Shown in pieces: positions 6,713 through 11,309 of a stretch of DNA of 21,205 nt. This DNA is from a virus, in the IMG/VR virus record IMGVR_UViG_3300008110_000503, positions 1 to 21,205 of that record. One strand, 5' to 3'. A program made the position numbers and the translations under genes. Within the stretch, counting starts at the first letter, position 1, and each line of letters opens with the position of its first letter. The notes under the pieces were generated by a model. It ran no database searches and was not told where the DNA came from. It was given only the letters and a program-made list of their open reading frames with translations.

Positions 6713-6981
6713 ACCATCTCGCAAAGCTGGTAGTCAGCTTCTTCCAGCAGGAGTTGCGTCGCAAACTCCTTAAGATTCTCATCATCCTTAATCTGTTTGC
6801 CGTCGATCATGACTTCGATCCTAGATAGATCTATGTCATAAGGCACGTCGGCCATATAATGTTCACGGTGGCCCTGCGGCCCGATGTCAACCCGGTGAGT
6901 CTTGTAGATCACGTCTGCAAAAGCCGTGGCCTCCTTGCCTCCCCAGATAAATGTTACGGTTATGTCCTCCAGTTTCTTCAT
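6709..6981 (-). CDS. Hypothetical protein, 90 aa
   Basis: Not recognised. Start taken at the ATG at 6981 because AGAGGTACCAAG lies just upstream and the ATG overlaps the previous stop as ATGA; a farther upstream ATG (7014) would add eleven residues. The sequence has a beta-rich N-terminal half (ITVTFIWGGKEATAFADVIY), an HREHYMADVPYDIDLSRIEV segment and a final acidic helix ENLKEFATQLLLEEADYQ. It lies between the possible nucleotide hydrolase and the GT8 enzyme. Confidence 0.6.
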   Translation of the reverse strand: MKKLEDITVTFIWGGKEATAFADVIYKTHRVDIGPQGHREHYMADVPYDIDLSRIEVMIDGKQIKDDENLKEFATQLLLEEADYQLCEMV

Positions 6982-7274
6982 AGTCTTGGTACCTCTTTCT
7001 TTACTTGCGCCCAAGTAAACAACGCGCGGACCAATGCCCTCTCGAGATGATCCGCTGCTGTTTCCCCGTTATTGTCCGGGCAAGGCGTTGACTTCTGCAA
7101 CTGCAACATGGCTGTGGACAAGTGACGCATAGCGCGACCTATATGGTAATCATGCACCGGCTTGTCAACATTAAACCACTCTCCATAGGCGGATTTCTCC
7201 GAGCCTTTGCCCATAACCCGCCATACAATATCCTCTGCTGCTTTGCCAAGTTCTTCAATGGTGGGTGGTGTCAT
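6978..7274 (-). CDS. Small helical protein, possibly DUF5664-like (dATP/dGTP diphosphohydrolase type)
   Basis: A 98-aa protein starting MTPPTIEELGKA; the ATG overlaps the exonuclease stop as ATGA. The segment YHIGRAMRHLSTAM, then DNNGETAADHLERALVRALF, has the helix-RHL-GE-DHLxxAL spacing seen in the all-alpha DUF5664/MazG-related hydrolases that some phages use to adjust purine nucleotide pools. The N-terminal tail is shorter than in those proteins and the metal-binding acidic residues are incomplete, so the match is only partial. If it were correct the protein would trim dATP or dGTP; otherwise it is an unnamed phage helical protein. Confidence 0.55.
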   Translation of the reverse strand: MTPPTIEELGKAAEDIVWRVMGKGSEKSAYGEWFNVDKPVHDYHIGRAMRHLSTAMLQLQKSTPCPDNNGETAADHLERALVRALFTWAQVKKEVPRL

Positions 7275-8089
7275 AGTTTCATCCCCGGTGGTGTGTATTG
7301 CTTTACCCAAGCCCATACTTTGAGTAAAGCAGAAAATGCTTGGTAGGCTTCGCAAATCTCCCGCTCGTCCCAGACCCTTGTGACAATCTTCTCTGGATCA
7401 TTCGCGGCCAATACAATCGAAACGCAACCAACGCTGGTATCGCCCCACGCCATCCTGTACGCCGCCAACTGCGCAACGTCCGTCTCAAAAAACGGCTCAT
7501 AGCGATCGTTGACCTTGCGGTTCTTTAGATCGATGATGCAGGTGCCGACACCATTAAGATCCACCAGCGCATCGCACCTGCCGGCATACCCCGCCCCGAC
7601 CAGCGCACGCTCGCACCAGTGCGTCTTGGTCACATTCTCGGCCGCCCACTCTTTGAATGTTTTGATATAGGGCGCCATCCGCTCATCCTTGGAAGTCTCC
7701 TGACCCATAAGAATCTTTTCCATTTCCTCATGCATGCGGGTGCCATGCTCGGCCGCCTTGGTGGTCTGCTCCTTGGACGCCTTGATCACTCGCTTGGCGT
7801 AGCTCTCTAGCGATTCGTCCGGCTCCCTAGCGATATTGATGGACGCCAGCAGCACCTGCTCCATCTGCCAGTTGGTAAGCTGCGGTTTTGCCATCGCCGC
7901 CAGCACCGACGTCACGCTCGGGTAAAGCCCAAGCTTCCTTGCGTCGCCGACGGTTGTGTTGCGCTCCAGACCGGTCTTGCCAATGATTACATGAGCCGAC
8001 TTGCCCTCGGCATTATACCAATGACCCGCTTGGTCCGTGAAGACCAAGCGGGTTTGGTTTGGCTCTTTCTGTGAAAAAGTAAGAGCCAC
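7271..8089 (-). CDS. Phage exonuclease of the PD-(D/E)XK superfamily (RecB/Cas4-like)
   Basis: A 272-aa protein. PSVTSVL (57-63) near the N-terminus is the family's opening motif; EHGTRMH (114-120) gives a histidine and glycine turn. Catalytic residues are E160 (WCERAL), D173 (GYAGRCDALVD), D187 and K189 (IIDLKN), and QLAAY (207-211) is the QxxxY motif. These enzymes chew dsDNA ends for recombination, with the ssDNA-binding protein encoded just before it as the likely partner. The start codon is GTG, 4 nt after the previous stop, with only a weak AAAAGA ribosome-binding stretch, so translation probably re-initiates from the SSB gene. No beta or RecT annealase gene is seen nearby. Confidence 0.85.
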   Translation of the reverse strand: MALTFSQKEPNQTRLVFTDQAGHWYNAEGKSAHVIIGKTGLERNTTVGDARKLGLYPSVTSVLAAMAKPQLTNWQMEQVLLASINIAREPDESLESYAKRVIKASKEQTTKAAEHGTRMHEEMEKILMGQETSKDERMAPYIKTFKEWAAENVTKTHWCERALVGAGYAGRCDALVDLNGVGTCIIDLKNRKVNDRYEPFFETDVAQLAAYRMAWGDTSVGCVSIVLAANDPEKIVTRVWDEREICEAYQAFSALLKVWAWVKQYTPPGMKL

Positions 8090-8093
8090 TAGA

Positions 8094-8726
8094 TTAGAAC
8101 GGCATCTTTTCGCCGTTTACATCGGTCGCTTTCGCAACCGGTGCATTGCCGGCAAACTCCCGGGACTCGCGGATTTTGCCCTGCAACCATTCCGGCAACT
8201 TGGAAAAGTCACCGGACTCGCCTTGCTCGATCTCGTAATACACATGCTCGTTCTGCGTCTCCGACGGCGCCTTCATGCCCTTGGGCAATTTGGAAGCACC
8301 GGCAATGGCGCAGTAATTCCTGCCCTGCTGGCTTGTCTTGTGGACAAGGGTCAGCATGGCCGGCTTGCCAAGCAGGTTCTTGAGGCTAAACGCCTGAAGT
8401 TCCTTGGCGGTAAACGCCTGACCGCGCCACTGCTCCAGAAGCTTGCGAAGGCTTGCGCGTTCGCCAAGCGACCGGGTCTGCTCGATGGATACGATCATCG
8501 GCTTGGTCACTTTCGTGGTCTTGCCGTTCTCGGTAACCTCGCCCTCGAGAACCTGATCAGGAAGCTCAAAGGTTAGGCGGACCTTGGGGGACCACTTCTC
8601 CTCGCCATCCCAATTGGTTTTCTGGTGACCAAGGTCGACCAAGCTGAATAGAATGCCGACCGTGGCTCCCGCCTCCGGTAACTGACGTTCCGAGTTTTTT
8701 GATTCTGCGCTGATGGTTAGTGCCAT
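8094..8726 (-). CDS. Phage single-stranded DNA-binding protein (OB-fold type)
   Basis: A 210-aa protein. The N-terminal ~130 residues have the strand pattern of phage ssDNA-binding proteins, with the characteristic segments AGATVGILFSLVDLGHQK, KVRLTFELPDQ, SLGERASLRKLLEQWRGQAF and LKNLLGKPAMLTLVHK. The C-terminal tail is poorly ordered, Glu-rich, and ends GEKMPF, hydrophobic at the very end as SSB tails often are. It should coat ssDNA at forks and recombination intermediates. The GAAAGGACAGT ribosome-binding site before the ATG is good. It sits between resolvase and exonuclease in one recombination operon. The fold call is good; exact family (DUF669-like versus other) is not certain. Confidence 0.75.
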   Translation of the reverse strand: MALTISAESKNSERQLPEAGATVGILFSLVDLGHQKTNWDGEEKWSPKVRLTFELPDQVLEGEVTENGKTTKVTKPMIVSIEQTRSLGERASLRKLLEQWRGQAFTAKELQAFSLKNLLGKPAMLTLVHKTSQQGRNYCAIAGASKLPKGMKAPSETQNEHVYYEIEQGESGDFSKLPEWLQGKIRESREFAGNAPVAKATDVNGEKMPF

Positions 8727-8741
8727 GTTATACTGTCCTTT

Positions 8742-9182
8742 CTATTGTATTTTGTTTGGGTTTATTGGGGTTGAAGGTATTACAAATCCCTGTGCCACGG
8801 TAGTTGCTACAGGATGGGTAGCCACCACGTCAACAACAAAATTGGGTGGCGCGATGTGACGTGCGATCTCGCAAATATCATCGGCTTCGACAATGGCAAG
8901 CCATTTCTTCTCTCCGTTGCGGCGGAAGAACACTGCCGGGATCTTGCCCTCCGGCGCATCGCCCTTGGCCTGCACCATCCACTGCTCCGGCTTAATCTGC
9001 TGGCAGCGCTTTACTTCGCAGTGAAATGGGAAGTTCGCACAGACCACATCCCCAGAACCGCCCTCGGGATCGCCGGCATACTGTTGCGTCCTGCGAGCCT
9101 TCTGCCATCCCTGCTCCCGCAGGTATGAGGCGAACTCCCGCTCGCCGGCCGCCCCCTTACGTCGTGAATTTATTTTTCCCAT
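8742..9182 (-). CDS. Archaeal-type Holliday junction resolvase (Hjc-like nuclease)
   Basis: A 146-aa protein. Residues 8-60 match the PD-(D/E)XK Hjc-like pattern: KGAAGEREFASYLREQGW with E14, then QQYAGDPEGGSGDVVC with D45, then FHCEVKR with E56 and K58, the (D/E)xK pair. The Ser-Gly-Asp loop (GGSGD) is usual for resolvases. It would cut four-way junctions or branched replication intermediates before packaging. A C-terminal extension of about 40 residues (VVDVVATHP onward) is not part of the core. The start overlaps the end of the 80-aa gene by 13 nt. Confidence 0.85.
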   Translation of the reverse strand: MGKINSRRKGAAGEREFASYLREQGWQKARRTQQYAGDPEGGSGDVVCANFPFHCEVKRCQQIKPEQWMVQAKGDAPEGKIPAVFFRRNGEKKWLAIVEADDICEIARHIAPPNFVVDVVATHPVATTVAQGFVIPSTPINPNKIQ

Positions 9183-9412
9183 ATGGACTCCATTAATGTT
9201 AGGTTGATGTCTCCGTTCTGGTCTGTGTCAAAATTGATATAGGCGTTGGGGTGTTTGGTGGTAAATTTGACCGCCTCCTCGAAAGCCCTGCTTGTTATGG
9301 TGATCGACCTTGACTCGTTGTCCAAGCACATGGACATCACGATCATGTTGAGCATGGATATAAGGTCGCTCTTCCGCATCGCGGAAAGGTCGGAAATCTC
9401 TTTGCCCTCCAT
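9170..9412 (-). CDS. Hypothetical protein, 80 aa (candidate leaderless gene)
   Basis: Not recognised. The N-terminal half is helical and Met-rich (DLISMLNMIVMSMCLDNE); the C-terminal half looks like a strand-helix-strand unit with ITITSRAFEEAVKFTTKHPN then YINFDTDQNGDINLTL. No usable Shine-Dalgarno precedes the ATG; instead the upstream promoter places +1 at or next to the ATG. If so it is the first gene of the transcript that continues through resolvase, SSB and exonuclease. A host-takeover or regulatory protein is possible; no function is claimed. Confidence 0.65.
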   Translation of the reverse strand: MEGKEISDLSAMRKSDLISMLNMIVMSMCLDNESRSITITSRAFEEAVKFTTKHPNAYINFDTDQNGDINLTLMESIWEK

Positions 9413-9419
9413 CCCGGGG

Positions 9420-9449
9420 ACTATGCCAGCCGGGGGGCGTTTATGTCAA
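9420..9449 (-). promoter_or_regulatory. Sigma70-like promoter for the 9412 gene and the recombination operon
   Basis: On the minus strand a perfect -35 TTGACA (9449-9444) is followed by an 18-nt spacer and a -10 CATAGT (9425-9420) with an upstream TGG, an extended -10. Only 7 nt (CCCCGGG) separate the -10 from ATG at 9412, so transcription would start at or within a base or two of the start codon. It begins right after the preceding gene's stop. GC-rich spacer is unusual. Confidence 0.6.
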
Positions 9450-9661
9450 CGACTTTTTTTAAGCCCAGAATCTTCGTCGAAACACTGTAAAAGGCCCGCC
9501 CCGGTCATCTTCTTGGCTATATGCGGGTGCTGCCTTAGCCATTCCGCCGCCTGCTCCACCGAGCTACAATGAGCGACCTTGTCCTCGAACAAGCGCCAAG
9601 CCTGCTTGGGTGTCAGAGATCGTTTATGATGCGCCATGAGGAGCCGGTCTTTGGGTGGCAT
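9446..9661 (-). CDS. Hypothetical small protein, 71 aa
   Basis: Not recognised. The reading frame could start at GTG 9682, ATG 9661 or ATG 9637; I chose 9661 for an ATG with a purine-rich upstream stretch and moderate overlap (49 nt) with the PD-(D/E)XK gene. The translation is compact and helical: LTPKQAWRLFEDKV, VEQAAEWLRQHPHIAKKM, then GAGLLQCFDED. It ends in a poly-A run and a basic SR tail. A long overlap and an uncertain start make this one of the weaker gene calls, although it fills the only space between two genes. Confidence 0.5.
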   Translation of the reverse strand: MPPKDRLLMAHHKRSLTPKQAWRLFEDKVAHCSSVEQAAEWLRQHPHIAKKMTGAGLLQCFDEDSGLKKSR

Positions 9662-10011
9662 TTCTTCGTCTTCGTGCTGCACTCTTTTGTCTTAAAAATC
9701 CAATACAAATCAGCGTCGAGCGCGTAGCAGATGATGTAGTCAACATCGCTTTCCGAGTATCGTTTTTTCGCAAAGCACCCCGTGCCGGTGCAGAATCGGT
9801 AGAACACCCTGTTGAGCTCGGTGCCTTGCGTTGACTTCACCTGTATGCGAAAGAAGTTCCCGTTCTTCTCGGCCACAAGGTCATACCCCGAGAAATCCTC
9901 GACAGGGGTAAGCACGTTGTAGCCGTTGCGGAACAATGCCGCGATGACCTTGGCGACACCGACCGCCCCAATCTGCCTGTTCCCAAGCCTCATTTCTTTT
10001 GTTGACTCCAT
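9613..10011 (-). CDS. PD-(D/E)XK endonuclease-like protein (group I intron endonuclease-like family)
   Basis: A 132-aa protein. A helix GAVGVAKVIAALFRNGYNV leads into TPVEDFSGYDLVAEKNG (D44) and FFRIQVKST (Q57, K59). This spacing of YDLV then xQVKS matches the PDDEXK_5-type endonuclease domain, in which Gln takes the place of the acidic residue in (D/E/Q)xK. Later parts (DVDYIICYALDADLYWIF) fit the C-terminal strands. The usual N-terminal Glu is replaced by Val-Ala (GVAKV), so nuclease activity is not certain. It could act in recombination, DNA degradation or as a restriction-like nuclease. First gene of the leftward block, reading away from the plus-strand gene. Confidence 0.75.
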   Translation of the reverse strand: MESTKEMRLGNRQIGAVGVAKVIAALFRNGYNVLTPVEDFSGYDLVAEKNGNFFRIQVKSTQGTELNRVFYRFCTGTGCFAKKRYSESDVDYIICYALDADLYWIFKTKECSTKTKKCHPKTGSSWRIINDL

Positions 10012-10029
10012 TTCATTTTTTTATATTCT
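10002..10029 (+). promoter_or_regulatory. Sigma70-like promoter for the plus-strand exported protein
   Basis: TTGACT at 10002-10007 (5 of 6 to the consensus -35), 16-nt spacer, TATTCT at 10024-10029 (4 of 6 to TATAAT). The next 7 nt (AGCCCTA) lead straight to ATG at 10037. No Shine-Dalgarno exists in the gap, so the transcript is probably leaderless. Confidence 0.55.
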
Positions 10030-10052
10030 AGCCCTAATGAAAGCAACCTTAA
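10025..10052 (-). promoter_or_regulatory. Candidate leftward promoter sharing the -10 with the rightward one
   Basis: On the minus strand TAGAAT (10030-10025, 5 of 6 to TATAAT) overlaps the plus-strand TATTCT by five bases. The best -35 with 16-nt spacing is TTAAGG (10052-10047), only 3 of 6. +1 would fall close to 10018, leaving a very short leader before the ATG at 10011. The -10 overlap suggests a single symmetric, bidirectional promoter. Confidence 0.4.
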
Positions 10053-10483
10053 TTCTACTGTTAACAACCTCGGCATTATTCGCATGGGACGGCGAGGAGG
10101 AGTCCAACCGTCTCCTCGCCGAGACCAAAGCTAAAACCGAGGCGCTCTACGAAAGCCGCAGAAAGTCGGAAGAAATTACAGCGAACTTCACCGGGTCCAT
10201 GGTCGGCGGGAACGGCGCCACCCTGAGCCGCAATACCGCAATAACAGGAGACGGCCAATATGTTTCCTTTGATGGTAAGGGTTTCGCTACAACTGGAAAA
10301 TACTACGGGCATAGCAGGAATCAGAATTGGGGTAACGCTGAATACGTTGTTAGGTCGGGCAGCATGTACTACGGGTCATCCTTGGTATGGCAAACTCAGG
10401 GGGCATTCTTCAGGCTTAACGATGCCAAGCCGTCCTATGTGGTTACTTCGCCCGGGGTATCCGCTTCTATGCGGAAGCCCTGA
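10037..10483 (+). CDS. Small exported protein of unknown function (148 aa, signal peptide)
   Basis: The only plus-strand gene. The open frame reaches further back to 9926, but that part overlaps the nuclease gene antisense and lacks a promoter, so ATG 10037 is preferred. It begins with a clear Sec signal peptide, MKATLILLLTTSALFA, with a likely AxA-type cleavage after LFA, before WDGEEE. Residues about 17-45 form an acidic/basic amphipathic helix (likely coiled coil); the remainder is Gly/Ser/Tyr-rich and probably beta, with NAEYVVRSGSMYYGSS and ends SASMRKP. No lipobox Cys. The gene may encode a periplasmic or virion-associated factor, superinfection exclusion, or lysis helper; no family recognised. 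It overlaps the muramidase gene tail to tail by 17 nt. Confidence 0.75.
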   Translation: MKATLILLLTTSALFAWDGEEESNRLLAETKAKTEALYESRRKSEEITANFTGSMVGGNGATLSRNTAITGDGQYVSFDGKGFATTGKYYGHSRNQNWGNAEYVVRSGSMYYGSSLVWQTQGAFFRLNDAKPSYVVTSPGVSASMRKP

Positions 10484-10498
10484 ACTGCCCGAAGGCAG
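10460..10498. terminator. Paired hairpins at the convergent gene ends (possible weak bidirectional terminator)
   Basis: Two hairpins lie in the convergent overlap. One is TCCGC-TTCTAT-GCGGA (10460-10475). The other is CTGCC-CGAA-GGCAG on plus (10485-10498), which on the minus strand becomes CTGCC-TTCG-GGCAG, a stable cUUCGg tetraloop hairpin. Neither is followed by a strong T tract, so intrinsic termination is only suggested. Confidence 0.3.
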
Positions 10499-11309
10499 CA
10501 TTGCGATTCATAACCCGGTTTTCTAGCCCCGGGTAAAACTTCTCGCGCCTTGCGTCCTTTGCCTTTAGTTGGCGCTCGTAATTCAACTGCTCGAGGCTTA
10601 CCCTGCGCATAAGGTCAGCGGGGTTTTCCTGTTTCAACTTGTCAAGCGTTACGGGACCAAGCACGCCGTCGTCCTTTAATCCCATTGCCCTCTGGAGAAA
10701 CTTAACCGATCCCGTCGGACCGCGATTAAAGGCTAGATCCTGAAAGAAAGGCCGGTAGGTTTCTGGCAACTTGGATGTAACCGGCTCAGTATATTTCACG
10801 ATATAATTAAGCGCATAAGCCTCGCGCTCTTCCGGCGGCAGATCGCGCAAAGTCTTTGCGGCCTCGGGATGATACTTGTCGTTGATCCCGGCCACCTCGT
10901 AAGTCCCGCCCATGTCTCCGCTCGGCAGAGGGTAAACGGCTAGATTGCCCTGCTTGTCGCGGCGAGCCTCCCAATTAAGGGTCTTCTTGGCGGCGTCGAA
11001 AAGACTGCCGGAGAACACGCCACCACCGGCGTCAGGCATCTTGGGGCCAACAAACGACGGCGAGGATTCGATCGAGCTTCTTATTTGTCTTTGCATAATG
11101 TCTCCTTCCAGATCCTTAAACCTTGCAGCAGACCGCATTCTCTCTGCGATGTCAACCTTTTGCTGTGCCTTCTCCCCGCCGGCCCAACTACCACTCGCCA
11201 TGTCCGAGAAACCAAAATACTTCTTGCCAACCTCATCCCTGATAGCGTCGTTGGTAACCCTTTCGTCAATCTTTTTGGGCAGCCTCGATGACAGTTGTGG
11301 GGCGGCCAT
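10467..11309 (-). CDS. GH108-like N-acetylmuramidase with extended N-terminus
   Basis: A 280-aa protein. Residues about 103-250 match a GH108-type glycan hydrolase: LNWEARRD with the probable catalytic E114, GGTYEVAGINDKYHPEAA (134-151), the DLAFNRG motif (191-197), and a small PG-binding-like part VKFLQRAMGLKDDGVLGPVTL (202-222). Such domains cut the glycan backbone of peptidoglycan. The first ~100 residues (Ser/Ala-rich, charged, no signal peptide) are an extension not usual for a lysis endolysin, so this may be a virion-associated murein hydrolase as much as the endolysin. The gene starts with TAATG coupling to the ejection protein and a GGAGGG ribosome-binding site. No obvious holin gene is adjacent. 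Confidence 0.78.
   Translation of the reverse strand: MAAPQLSSRLPKKIDERVTNDAIRDEVGKKYFGFSDMASGSWAGGEKAQQKVDIAERMRSAARFKDLEGDIMQRQIRSSIESSPSFVGPKMPDAGGGVFSGSLFDAAKKTLNWEARRDKQGNLAVYPLPSGDMGGTYEVAGINDKYHPEAAKTLRDLPPEEREAYALNYIVKYTEPVTSKLPETYRPFFQDLAFNRGPTGSVKFLQRAMGLKDDGVLGPVTLDKLKQENPADLMRRVSLEQLNYERQLKAKDARREKFYPGLENRVMNRNAAFGQFRASA

Noticed and set aside
7144-7167. TTGACA-17-CATATA promoter-like match on the minus strand
   Set aside because: It lies inside the coding region of the 98-aa gene, the -10 is poor (3 of 6), and no gene start follows at a suitable distance.
8037-8576. 179-aa plus-strand open frame
   Set aside because: Lies antisense to the exonuclease and SSB genes, whose motifs are clear; Leu/Arg/Gly-rich composition typical of a shadow frame.
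9453-9461. Programmed frameshift at the poly-A run near the end of the 71-aa gene
   Set aside because: The alternative frame ends within a few codons, so a shift would not make a meaningful extension.
9926-10036. Upstream start for the plus-strand gene
   Set aside because: It would add 37 residues before a textbook signal peptide and would overlap the nuclease gene antisense; the promoter points to 10037.
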